Part shown: one piece after another, positions 24,378 through 33,500 of the stretch
Layout of the letters: each line of letters starts with the position of its first letter
Numbering within the stretch: the first letter of the stretch is position 1
Notes under the pieces: model-generated
Database searches by the model: none
The model's input: only the letters and a program-made list of their open reading frames with translations
Told to the model about the DNA's origin: nothing
Made by a program: the position numbers and the translations under genes
Source of the DNA: Desulfurivibrio alkaliphilus AHT 2
GTDB taxonomy: Bacteria; Desulfobacterota; Desulfobulbia; Desulfobulbales; Desulfurivibrionaceae
NCBI RefSeq assembly: GCF_000092205.1
Contig: NC_014216.1
Span: forward strand, 1-64,000
Reading direction: 5' to 3'
DNA: 64,000 nucleotides

Positions 24378-25349
24378 ATGAGCAAAAAGTCTATTCCGGC
24401 CTGGCGGCAGCTGGCCGCCGATGAACTGGCCCGCCGGGCCGCCGTCGCCCATGAGCGCCTGCGGGCCTGCGAAAGCTGCCCCCGCCGCTGCCGGGTGGAC
24501 CGGCTGGCCGGCAAGCTCGGCTTCTGCCGCACCGGCGCCCTGGCCCAGGTGGCCAGCTACGGCCCTCATTTCGGGGAGGAAGAGCCCCTGGTGGGCCGGG
24601 GTGGCTCCGGCACCATCTTTTTCGGCAACTGCAACCTGGGCTGCGTCTTTTGCCAGAACTACGACATCAGCCACCCCCACGACGATCAGGCCGGCGGCAT
24701 GGAGGTGGACGCCGCCGCCCTGGCCGGCATGATGCTGGAGCTGCAGGAGCAGGGCTGCGTCAATATCAACCTGGTCACCCCCAGCCACGTGGTGCCCCAG
24801 ATCCTGGCGGCCCTGGTGGAGGCCCGCCGGCTGGGGCTTGCGCTACCCCTGGTCTACAACACCAGCTCTTACGACAGCCTGGCCACCCTGCAACTGTTGG
24901 CCGGGGTGGTGGATATCTACCTGGCCGATTTCAAATACTGGCGCCCGGCGGAGGCCAAACGCCTGCTGCGGGCCGAAGATTACCCACAGCGCGCCCGGGA
25001 GGCGATTGAAGAAATGCACCGCCAGGTGGGCGACCTGCAACTTGACGACCAGGGCCTGGCCCACCGCGGCCTGCTACTGCGCCACCTGGTGATGCCCGGG
25101 GGCCTGGCCGACAGCGAGGCCATTTTCCACTTCCTGGCCCAAAAGATCTCGCCCCACACCTACACCAACATCATGGAGCAGTACCACCCCAGCGGCCAGG
25201 CCCACCAATTCCCGCCCATCGACCGCCCCCTGGACCGGGCCGAATACCAACAGGCCCTGGAACTGGCCCACCGGGCCGGCCTGCACCGCCTGGATGAACG
25301 CGCCGCCGCCCGCCTGCTGCGCCGGCTGCTGCGCGGGGGCGGAGGGTGA
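24378..25349 (+). CDS. PflA-like radical SAM protein, cytoplasmic paralogue
   Basis: 323 residues. Same architecture as its upstream neighbour without the Tat-type leader: accessory cysteines CESCPRRCRVDRL and GFCRTG, radical SAM motif CNLGCVFCQNYDISH, then NINLVTPSHVVPQIL and DIYLADFKYW. Shared blocks such as LLLRHLVMPG and YTNIMEQYHP show a gene duplication. The family activates glycyl radical enzymes or modifies other proteins in its better-known members; no glycyl radical enzyme is in the window. The end is Arg/Gly-rich. Confidence 0.88.
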   Translation: MSKKSIPAWRQLAADELARRAAVAHERLRACESCPRRCRVDRLAGKLGFCRTGALAQVASYGPHFGEEEPLVGRGGSGTIFFGNCNLGCVFCQNYDISHPHDDQAGGMEVDAAALAGMMLELQEQGCVNINLVTPSHVVPQILAALVEARRLGLALPLVYNTSSYDSLATLQLLAGVVDIYLADFKYWRPAEAKRLLRAEDYPQRAREAIEEMHRQVGDLQLDDQGLAHRGLLLRHLVMPGGLADSEAIFHFLAQKISPHTYTNIMEQYHPSGQAHQFPPIDRPLDRAEYQQALELAHRAGLHRLDERAAARLLRRLLRGGGG

Positions 25350-25453
25350 CCTGGGCTTGCCCGCCTGCCATATCTGCGCCACCAGTGGGAATCTGTGTAG
25401 CGTGGAAAAAGCATGCGTGACGCTGGTATTAATTTAGTCGTGAGGGAAGCCTG

Positions 25454-26203
25454 GTGTCTGAACAACAGGGGCATACTGAATATATCGCTTTTTTGGACGA
25501 ATGTGGTGACCACTCGCTGACCAAGATCGACCGGGACTTTCCGATCTTTGTTTTGTCGCTCTTGCTGGTCAAGCGAACGGATTACCGGGACGTGATCCTG
25601 CCGACAATCAACGCTCTCAAGCTCAAGTATTGGGACCACGAGGGGGTCAGTCTGCACAGTCGGGATATCCGCAAGTCAACCGGGCCGTTTGCGATCTTGC
25701 AGAACTCCTCGTTGCGCCGACCGTTCATGGAAGATCTCTCGGCTTTGATGCGTGATTTGCCGTATGAAGTGTTCATTGTCGGGATCCACAAGCAGAAATT
25801 GCGTGACCGCTATGTCCGTGCCGAAAATCCCTACGAACTGGCACTGACCTTTGCAATGGAGCGTTTGCTTTACTGCCTGGAACAGCGTGAGCAGTCGATA
25901 TTGCCGATCATTGCCGAGGCGCGCGGAACCAACGAAGACAATGCCCTGAAGGCGGCTTTTTTCGACCTGATCAGTAATGGGACGCGATACATCGGGAAGG
26001 GCAGATTCGAGAGGATGGTGTTTCCGCTCAGGTTTCACAATAAGCGTAAAAACATCGCCGGGATTCAACTTGCGGATTTGTGCGCTCATCCTGCGGCTCG
26101 ACACATACTGAAGCCGGAACAGCCGAACCAAGCGTTCGCGATAGTCAGGAACCATCTGTATGGCGGCAATGGGAAGGTTAACGGCTGGAAGGTGTTCCCC
26201 TGA
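25454..26203 (+). CDS. DUF3800 family protein
   Basis: 249 residues. The family signature is the N-terminal acidic motif IAFLDECGDHSL and the C-terminal KNIAGIQLADLCAH, an RNase H-like arrangement of acidic residues. DUF3800 proteins are common in phages, mobile elements and defence islands; a nuclease or transposase-like role is suspected but not proven. The GTG start has GAGGGAA six bases before it. It marks the left edge of the accessory region: base composition becomes less GC-rich than in the radical SAM genes just upstream. Confidence 0.82.
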   Translation: MSEQQGHTEYIAFLDECGDHSLTKIDRDFPIFVLSLLLVKRTDYRDVILPTINALKLKYWDHEGVSLHSRDIRKSTGPFAILQNSSLRRPFMEDLSALMRDLPYEVFIVGIHKQKLRDRYVRAENPYELALTFAMERLLYCLEQREQSILPIIAEARGTNEDNALKAAFFDLISNGTRYIGKGRFERMVFPLRFHNKRKNIAGIQLADLCAHPAARHILKPEQPNQAFAIVRNHLYGGNGKVNGWKVFP

Positions 26204-26336
26204 AAACGAAAACGGGCAACTCCTTTCAGAGCCACCCGCCGACCGAGAATTCCCAGTCCATGGGTAGTTTGGATATTTAGAGAGAAAAAGTCAAGAAAAA
26301 TATCCGCAAAAATAATGGAAATCGGCGACCCTGCCC

Positions 26337-26405
26337 GGGGTGGGCCGCAAAGGTTCGGGGAATGATCGGGTAAGGCTTGGGGGTGGGCATGTCGTTGAAA
26401 CTGGA
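26337..26405 (+). repeat. WYL-gene upstream repeat, copy A
   Basis: GGGTGGGCCGCAAAGG, then CGGGTAAGGCTTGGGGGTGG, then ATGTCGTTGAAACTGGAGCG: the same upstream region and first codons as the intact WYL gene at 27369, here followed at once by an AlbA-type relic. It is a leftover of a former WYL gene start. Copies B (27316-27399) and C (28776-28859) match closely. Confidence 0.8.
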
Positions 26406-26416
26406 GCGTGTTGAAA

Positions 26417-27189
26417 ATGATTATTGCTGAATTGCTCAAGGCCGATGAGGGCAAAAACCTGGAGTTCAAGCAGGATCTTTCCTCGCCCCGCAACCTGCTC
26501 AAAACTCTGGTGGCCTTTGCCAACTCCGCCGGGGGCAGGGTCGTTGTCGGCGTGGCGGATAAAACGCGGGAGCCGGTGGGGATCGACAACCCGCTCGCGG
26601 CGCCCCCATCCGGGTCGTCTTTTTCGATGACCGTATCGAGGTGGAAAGCATGGGCATTCTCCTGCCCGGCCTGACCATCGAGGAGATCAAACAAGGCACT
26701 TCCCGTATTCGTAATCCGGTTATCGCCCGCGTTTTCAAAGAACTCAGCCTGATCGAACAGTGGGGCACCGGTGTGCGCCGCATATTTACCGAAGCGCGGG
26801 CACTGGGCCTGCCTGAACCCAAAATTGAAGAAATCGGCCTGCGCCTGCGCTTTACCGTTTATCTGGCAGAGCCGCACCGCATTCAGGTTGGCGAGACAAA
26901 GAGCCGGCCAAGGCCAGAGTCGGGGGTAGAGTCAGGGGTAGAGTCAGGGGTAGAGTCGAAGATGGCCGTAATGGTTCTTTCGTTTGTGAAAAAAGAATCT
27001 CTTTCTAAGTCTGAAATGGCAAAGCGGCTTGGTAAGGCCAAGCCAACCCGTTATCTCAATGACCTGATTGCCAGACTGTTGCGCGAAGGATATGTGGCAT
27101 ACACCATCCCCGACAAACCTAACAGCCGCCTACAAAAATACCGGCTAACCCGGAAAGGAAGGGAATTGCTGGAGGGAAACCAGCCATAG
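26417..27189 (+). pseudogene. AlbA/Schlafen-type ATP-binding gene, internally deleted and frameshifted (relic 1)
   Basis: The first part (26417-26590) encodes the AlbA_2 start: LLKADEGKNLEFKQDLSS and TLVAFANSAGGRVVVGVAD. The usual central 200 residues are missing. After a frame change, the C-terminal part (about 26600-27189) resumes with VVFFDDRIEVESMGILLPGL, SLIEQWGTGVRRIF and a winged-helix end (YTIPDKPNSRLQKYRLT). A 12-bp unit encodes the tandem VESG repeats (about 26928-26970). Intact relatives at 37899 and 39466 show what is missing. It could not make a normal protein; the C-terminal frame alone could still be translated from an internal ATG at 26650. Confidence 0.78.
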
Positions 27190-27315
27190 CCGCCGTGAGC
27201 CAAATCGTGGACGGCTGAGCGGTTTTTGCAGGCGGTGGCTCACTATTTGGACCAGCGTAGCCGGTATAATGGCAACCGTTGCAACCCTTCCTGGTAGCGG
27301 TTAAACTCGTGGCCT

Positions 27316-27399
27316 GGGGTGGGCCGCAAAGGTTTGGGGAATGATCGGGTAAGGCTTGGGGGAAGGGCATGTCGTCGAAACTGGATCGTATTTACTGGC
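27316..27399 (+). repeat. WYL-gene upstream repeat, copy B (belongs to the intact gene)
   Basis: Includes GGGTGGGCCGCAAAGG and CGGGTAAGGCTTGGGG and runs into the start of the intact WYL gene. Similarity with copy C also extends upstream through GCGGTTAAACTCGTGGCC (about 27298-27315). Confidence 0.8.
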
Positions 27400-28328
27400 T
27401 GTACCAGCAGCTCAAGGCCGACCGCCGCCCCTCCCGCGCCCGTTATTGCCGGCGGTTTGAGGTTGCCGCCAGCAGCTTCAAGCGTGATCTGGAATTCCTC
27501 CGCCACCGCCTCCAGGCCCCCATCGCCTACGACCGCCGCCTCAACGGTTATCGCCTGACCGACGACGCCTTCGAGCTACCCTCCTGCTGGTTCGACCCGC
27601 CCGCCCTGATCTTCCTGGCCGCCGCCTGCAATCAGCTTCGGCATCTGGACGGTGGCGGCTTCCGGGAGCTGGCGGACAAAATGGAAAACCTGCTCCGGCT
27701 CCACCACAGCGCCCTGCCGGCCCTGATCTCCTGCGAAAACGTGGGTTGGGTGAACTGCCCCAGCGGCCATCTGGACACCCTGCTGGAAGCCATGCTGGAC
27801 CGCCGGCTGCTCAACCTGGTTTATCATACCGGCCACAGCGACCGGACCAACCACGACGCCCCCCGCAAGGTGGAGCCTTACCGGCTGCATCACTATATGG
27901 GCACCTGGTACCTGATCGGCTACTGCCACCGGCGCCGGGCGGCCCGGATTTTCCAGGTGGCCCGGATCGCCGAGCTTACCCTGAGCGAAGAAAGCTTCTC
28001 CCGGCCGCGCTTCGACGTGGATGCCCACATCCGCCAATCTTACGGGATTTTCAAAGGCGGGGCGGACCTGCAACAGGTCACCCTGAAATTCGACCCCTAC
28101 ATGGCCCGTTTCGTTGGCCGGGAATTCTGGCACCCGGAGCAGCACACCGAACCAACCGCCGACGGCGGCCTGCTGCTGACCCTCCCGGTGACGAACCACA
28201 CGGAAATCATGATGCAGACCCTGCGCTACGGCCACCACGTCGAGGTCCTGGCCCCGCCGGAACTGCGCCGGCGGATGGTTGAGGAGATTCGGCGGATGGG
28301 TGGGGTGTATGGGGGTGAATGGGGGTGA
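27369..28328 (+). CDS. WYL-domain transcriptional regulator
   Basis: 319 residues. N-terminal winged-helix DNA-binding part (LDRIYWLYQQLKADRRPSRA, FEVAASSFKRDLEFLRHRL), then the WYL domain: LVYHTGHSDRTNHDAPRKVEPY, HHYMGTWYLIGYCHRRRAARIF and the C-terminal WCX part ending LAPPELRRRMVEEIRRMGGVYGG. WYL regulators sense nucleic acid or nucleotide ligands and frequently control phage-defence genes. Good purine-rich ribosome binding site (GGGGGAAGG). A nearly identical but internally deleted copy lies 1.4 kb downstream. The position between AlbA relics suggests it formerly or still regulates the island. Confidence 0.88.
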   Translation: MSSKLDRIYWLYQQLKADRRPSRARYCRRFEVAASSFKRDLEFLRHRLQAPIAYDRRLNGYRLTDDAFELPSCWFDPPALIFLAAACNQLRHLDGGGFRELADKMENLLRLHHSALPALISCENVGWVNCPSGHLDTLLEAMLDRRLLNLVYHTGHSDRTNHDAPRKVEPYRLHHYMGTWYLIGYCHRRRAARIFQVARIAELTLSEESFSRPRFDVDAHIRQSYGIFKGGADLQQVTLKFDPYMARFVGREFWHPEQHTEPTADGGLLLTLPVTNHTEIMMQTLRYGHHVEVLAPPELRRRMVEEIRRMGGVYGGEWG

Positions 28329-28498
28329 GCAATGAGCAGCTACGAACCACACGAAAGGAACCAAAGAGAACCACATATGGACACCGATGAACGTGGACTG
28401 GCCATCGAGGCAACTCACAAGAAATTCTTGTCGGTTCGGTTGGAGGGTAAGCTGGAAGTCAAACGGCTAACGGTTTGTAAACCTGAAAGATTTTCCAT
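28329..28498 (+). other. Gene-free remnant sequence between WYL and the RhuM-like relic
   Basis: An 88-codon frame crosses this stretch but has no recognisable domain. Its second half overlaps, in another frame, the RhuM-like relic. I read it as decayed sequence. Confidence 0.4.
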
Positions 28499-28648
28499 GA
28501 AATGGCAAAGGAATTGGCCGAAAGCGAGTTTGAAAAGTTTCACCAAAAACGGCTGTCAGATTCAACAAAAGCCGAGAGTGATTTTGACAAAGTTGTGAAA
28601 CAGCTCGAAGCCTCCAGAAAGGACGGCCGAGCAGACCGGGGCGGTTGA
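28499..28648 (+). pseudogene. C-terminal relic of a RhuM-like gene
   Basis: In the frame beginning at 28499, 49 codons read EMAKELAESEFEKFHQKRLS...ESDFDKVVKQLEASR before a stop. This matches the C-terminal pattern of RhuM-family proteins (LAxxEFEKFRxxQDRLxxSDFDKxxKxL). No upstream part of the gene remains. RhuM proteins are frequent companions of restriction and toxin modules. The assignment rests on short similarity only. Confidence 0.45.
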
Positions 28649-28775
28649 TCAGGTGATGGGGCAAATTTTTCTGGTCACCCTGGTGGCAGCCTTCGGGGGG
28701 CAAGCCATGTTCCTGACCGCCCACGAAGTTGATTGAGTTGCAACCGCTCCGGGTCGCGGTTAAACTCGTGGCCTT

Positions 28776-28859
28776 GGGGTGGGCCGCAAAGGTTTGGGGA
28801 ATGATCGGGTAAGGCTTGGGGGTGGGTATGTCGTCGAAACCGGATCGTATTTACTGGCT
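28776..28859 (+). repeat. WYL-gene upstream repeat, copy C
   Basis: Near-identical to copy B including the upstream GCGGTTAAACTCGTGGCC, GGGTGGGCCGCAAAGG and the first codons of the WYL gene. It belongs to the truncated second WYL copy. Confidence 0.8.
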
Positions 28860-29394
28860 GTACCAGCAGCTCAAGGCCGACCGCTGCCCCTCCCGCGCCC
28901 GCCTGGATCGCCGACCTTACCCTGAGCGAAGAAAGCTTCTCCCGGCCGCGATTCGATGTGGATGCCCACATCCGCCAATCTTACGGGATTTTCAAAGGCG
29001 GGGCGGACCTGCAGCAGGTCACCCTGAAATTCGACCCCTACATGGCCCGTTTCGTAGGCCGGGAATTCTGGCACCCGGAGCAGCGCACCCGGAGCAGCAC
29101 ACCGAAGCCACCGCCGACGGCGGCCTGCTGCTGACCCTCCCGGTGACGAACCACACGGAAATCATGATGCAGACCCTGCGCTACGGCCACCACGTCGAGG
29201 TCCTGGCCCCACCGGAACTGCGCCGGCGGGTGGTTGAGGAAATTCGGCGGATGGGTGGGGTTTATGGGGGGGTGAGCAATGGAGCAGGGGGGCATTTTTT
29301 CGGTTTTGGGAAATTTTCGGATGGGGTGGGTCACTATATGGGCCAGGGGGTGGTTACACTGGACGGCCACGGGATATGGCGATCTAGTTTTTAA
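28828..29394 (+). pseudogene. Second WYL-regulator copy, internally deleted
   Basis: Residues 1-25 match the intact gene (SKPDRIYWLYQQLKADRC). A deletion of roughly 520 bp then joins the codons after PSRAR to the region encoding ARIAELTLSEE in a shifted frame. A 14-bp tandem duplication (GCACCCGGAGCAGC at 29071-29084 and 29085-29098) brings the frame back, so the end again reads EQHTEATADGGLLLTLPVTN through RRRVVEEIRRMGG. The frame stays open to 29394 but lacks most of the WYL domain, so a regulator function is unlikely. Confidence 0.8.
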
Positions 29395-29596
29395 GTTTTG
29401 CTTGAAAAACGCGTGGACACTTCTTAAGTGAAGAGTGGTAACATCCTTGGGTCAGGGGCTATTGCCTTGGTCACAGCGTGGAGGGTCGCTTGGATGATTT
29501 TTACTTCTCTGGCTATCACCAATTTTGGGGTGATAGCCAGGTATGTGTAACTACATGTGGCTGTTGTAGCTGCCATATAAGGGGGTTGACAGAATC
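29275..29596. other. Intergenic stretch before the helicase unit
   Basis: About 320 bases downstream of the WYL relic, overlapping its read-through end. It holds a small palindrome CACTTCTTAAGTG (about 29417-29429) and the 12-bp inverted repeat listed separately, but no coding sequence that I recognise. Base composition turns AT-richer here, which continues into the two genes that follow. Confidence 0.5.
29509..29540. promoter_or_regulatory. Perfect 12-bp inverted repeat upstream of the helicase unit
   Basis: CTGGCTATCACC-aattttgg-GGTGATAGCCAG, 56 bases before the first gene of the unit. No T-run follows, and a promoter-like TTGACA occurs just downstream at about 29585. The position favours an operator or a leader hairpin over a terminator. 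Confidence 0.5.
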
Positions 29597-30496
29597 ATGG
29601 GTCGTCGTAAGTACGAATATCCACCAGTAATGGCGCCTATCGCAAGTGGACCTGTGGTCGAAATATCGACGCCTAGCTTATTGGACAGCTACCAAATGGC
29701 GCAGAGCTGGGCGAAGAGTTTCGGTGACAAGCTTGATGCAATCCGCAAGATTGAGAAATCGATAGACCACGCTGATGCGCGCTCATCTTTGTGGAAACGA
29801 CTTGAGTGGCTGGGAAGCTGGGCGCGTAAGAGAAAGGAGGACTGGAACACCGAAGCTAATCGCCTCGACTGTTTGCGTGCCAGCACGAAGAACGAAGCAG
29901 AGTCGATGCGGCTTCACACACAGTTCGATGTTGGTGACGATGGAAGTCCAACGTGGGCTCGTGTAGTAGATGCATTTGAGAAGCTCTCCACAGCGGAGAG
30001 AATTTGGGACGTAACCGCTCACGGTGGTCCTGATCACAGCAAATCATCAGCCAGTCAATTGGTTCAACGACATGATGTGCACTTTGGGGTTGACTCATTG
30101 CCCACAGTCCGACCAGATATCCGTTCACTTCGTATTGTGAGCGCCAATGGCCCTGATATTTGGATATATCCAAGCATGATCGCCGTCGGTGGCCTTTACG
30201 ATTCGCCGGCCCTTGTTGATCTTATGGAGGTGCAAGTTAGCTGCGCTCCAAAGAGATTCATTGAAAAAGAACAGCTGCCCAGCGACGCACGGCAGGTCGG
30301 ACATACGTGGCGTTATATAAATAAAGACGGAGGACCAGATCGCCGCTTCTCTGACAACCCTCAGTGGCCGGTCATGTTGTACGGCGAAATTGATCTGAAA
30401 TCGACGGGCGGGCTATTCGAGAGGTATCACGTTAGTGATATAGAGAAAGCTAGACAGTTTGCGCGCTGTCTCACTGAGCACAAAGCCACCATTTGA
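29597..30496 (+). CDS. Unknown protein, first gene of the helicase unit
   Basis: 299 residues, no domain that I can name. The N-terminal half is helical and charged (SYQMAQSWAKSFGDKLDAIRK, SLWKRLEWLGSWARKRKEDW). The C-terminal half has a compact block GHTWRYINKDGGPDRRFSDN followed by QWPVMLYGEIDLKSTGGLFE, a pattern seen in uncharacterised bacterial proteins, often beside nucleases. No signal peptide or membrane segment. Codon use is less GC-rich than in the flanking core genes. It lies 64 bases before the giant helicase-nuclease gene in the same direction, so joint expression is likely; it may be a partner or specificity subunit. Confidence 0.7.
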   Translation: MGRRKYEYPPVMAPIASGPVVEISTPSLLDSYQMAQSWAKSFGDKLDAIRKIEKSIDHADARSSLWKRLEWLGSWARKRKEDWNTEANRLDCLRASTKNEAESMRLHTQFDVGDDGSPTWARVVDAFEKLSTAERIWDVTAHGGPDHSKSSASQLVQRHDVHFGVDSLPTVRPDIRSLRIVSANGPDIWIYPSMIAVGGLYDSPALVDLMEVQVSCAPKRFIEKEQLPSDARQVGHTWRYINKDGGPDRRFSDNPQWPVMLYGEIDLKSTGGLFERYHVSDIEKARQFARCLTEHKATI

Positions 30497-30560
30497 GATA
30501 AGAATGCATACGTGGGGCGGACATAACCGCTTGCTCAACCGGGGTTCTTCGGCTTAACGA

Positions 30561-33500
30561 GTGGAATTGGCTGTTTTTTGTGGCGGATTACCGGGTAAAT
30601 ACTATTGGGGCTATAGACATTTGATACTGGAGAAACCCATAAATGTCTCCATCCACTGCGAGGCAGCGGCGAAGTTAAACTTTGCCTGTCATCAGAGCGC
30701 GTTCGCTTTACTGCGAGAGTTGCGGATCGACAACGCTGACCGTGAAACGCGATTGGACGACGTACTCGTCACCCTGTCGTCGAACCCCTCTTTCCTGAAG
30801 CCCAAATCCTGGCGGCTGGCTCGGATTGCTCCTGAAGGGTCGATCTCGATCAAGGATCGGGATATTGAACTTGACGGAGGGTTTCTCCTTAACCTGGCTG
30901 ATGCTGTGCGCGGCACCATCACCATCACCGCCGAAAAGAACGGAGTGGTTCTGGCGGAAGAAACAAAATCCGTCGATTTGCTGGCTTATAACGAATGGGG
31001 CGGCGCAGGTTACATGCCCGAATTGCTTGCTGCATTCTCAATGCCCAACGACCCGGCGGTGGATCGTGTGCTGCGGGATGCAAGCCTCGTCTTGCGAAAA
31101 GCAGGAAAACTTGACGGCATTGATGGTTACAAGGCGGGGAGTCGTCAGCGGGTATGGGAAATCGCGTCTGCCGTCTATACCGCCATCTGCAACCTCGGTA
31201 TTACCTATTCAGTGCCCCCGGCTAGCTTCGAGCGGGACGGACAAAAAATCCGGTTGCCCAGCCAAGTTTTGGAAAATCGCGTAGCAACCTGTCTCGATTG
31301 CACCATGCTGATCTCCTCGGCATTGGAGCAGGCCGGGCTCAATCCCATCATTGCACTACCCGAGGGCCATGCGGTAGTTGGCGTGTGGTTGCAGCCCGAA
31401 GAGTTCACAACCATCGTCGTCGACGAAGCAGAAACCCTGAGAAAGCGCATTCAGCTCAAGGAACTTGTGCTGATTGAGACGACCTATGCAACATCGCATC
31501 CGTCTCCACCATTTTCCAAGGCCGTTGCGGCTGCGGCGGAAGTGATTGCACCAGACAAGGATAACACCTTCAACTCGGCTATCGATATCCGCCGTGCCCG
31601 TGCCCATCGTATTTCTCCTCTCGGGCTGAAATCCAGCCAACCTTTGGGGCCAACAGGAGACGAGGGGAGAGAACGTATCGAACTTGTCCTTGAAGAGGCT
31701 CCGGTACTGCCCGACTTCGACGATGGCGCCGAGGATGAAGAGGCGCTTGACACGTCAGTTAGTCGACTGGAGCGATGGCAGCGCAAACTATTGGACCTCT
31801 CCGCGCGAAACCCGCTTCTCAATCACAAATCCACTAAAACCAGCTTGCGTTTTATCTGCCCTGCGCCGGGACTCCTGGAGGAAAAGTTGGCCGAAGGGGC
31901 ACGAATTTTGATCCAGCCGGTTCCGCGCCCCACCAGTAGAGGGCAGGATGAAGAGCTTCACCGGCAACGAACCGGTGAGATTATCGCCGAAGAGTATGCC
32001 AGCAATGCGCTTGCGAAGAAGCAAGTCCTGGTCGACCTGCCGGGAGAGGAACTCGCCCGCCGCGCGATTGAAATTTACAGAAAGGCCCAAACCGCCCTTC
32101 AGGAGGGTGGCGCAAACACACTCTATTTAGCACTCGGTTTCCTGCTGTGGAAACGTGACGAGAAGGATCAGCGTCGGCTCCGTGCGCCGCTGATTCTGGT
32201 GCCCATCACTTTGGAACGAAAATCCGTCCGTAGCGGACTTCGAATGTTGGCCCATGACGATGAGCCACGCTTTAACACCACCCTTTTGGAGATGCTGCGA
32301 AAAGATTTTGAAATCGATATCCGGGGGTTGGACGGTGAACTGCCGGGAGATCAAAGAGGTATCGATGTCAGCAAGATTTGGAACAAAGTTCGCAAGGCGG
32401 TGAAAGATACGCCAGGTTTCGAGGTCGTTGAGGATGTGGTGCTGGGCCATTTTTCCTTTGCCAAATATCTCATGTGGAAGGATCTGGTCGACCGTACCGA
32501 TGCGTTACGGCAGAGCGCGATTGTCAAACACCTTATCGATACGCCGCGTGACCCTTATCCCAGCGATATAGCTTTTGTGGACGGTGCCGACGTTGACCGG
32601 CATTTCAAGCCGTCCGATATGCTGACTCCGCTGCCGGCGGACTCATCGCAAATGGCGGCAATCGCTACCGCGGACCGGGGGAAAGATTTCATTATCATCG
32701 GCCCGCCTGGAACAGGCAAGAGCCAGACTATCAGCAATCTGATCGCACATACGTTGGGCAAAGGAAAGACAGTACTTTTTGTTTCGGAAAAAACCGCAGC
32801 GTTGGATGTCGTATACCGTCGTTTGAGAGACATCGGGCTGGGTCGATTCTGTTTGGAGCTTCACTCCAACAAGGCTCGTAAAGTTGATGTGCTTGCGCAA
32901 TTGAGTGATGCATGGGAACACCATCAAAGCGCCAAGGCAGAAGCCTGGGAAAAGGAAGCGGAACGTCTGCGGAGCTTGCGCGATCAACTGAATTGTGTTG
33001 TGGACCGATTACATATTCCCCGCCGGAATGGCATGACCGCCCATTACGCCATCGGCGTGAAAGTCCGGGACGAGGATTTAGCGTCGCGTGCGGTGTTTTC
33101 CTGGCCGTCTTCTGATCAGCATGATGAGGACCAACTTGACGCAATGCGTGAGGCGGTCGAGAGACTCCGTGTTCAAGTCGCTGCAGTGAGGGTTGTTACT
33201 GACAGCCCGTTCCAGTTGGTGTCGCAAGGTGACTGGTCTCCACAATGGGAAGGTCAGGTGATAGAGCGGGCTGGTCGTTTATCTACGGCGGCGTCTGCGG
33301 CAGATCGCGCTTGTGAAGCACTTCTGGATGTCACCGGAATCGCTGTGCCGGATCGTTCGATGGCGCGCATGGATGCCATTGCCGAATTGGCAACGGTGTT
33401 GCTGGAGTCCTATCGCAAGCAGGCAGCCTACGCCTTGGGGTCGAACGGACCAGATTGTATCGAGGCGCTGGAAGAGGCTGTGCAGCGGCTTAAAGGCTAT

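Noticed and set aside
26928-26970. Tandem 12-bp repeats as a possible CRISPR or regulatory array
   Set aside because: They encode VESG units in frame inside an AlbA-type linker, a usual feature of this family.
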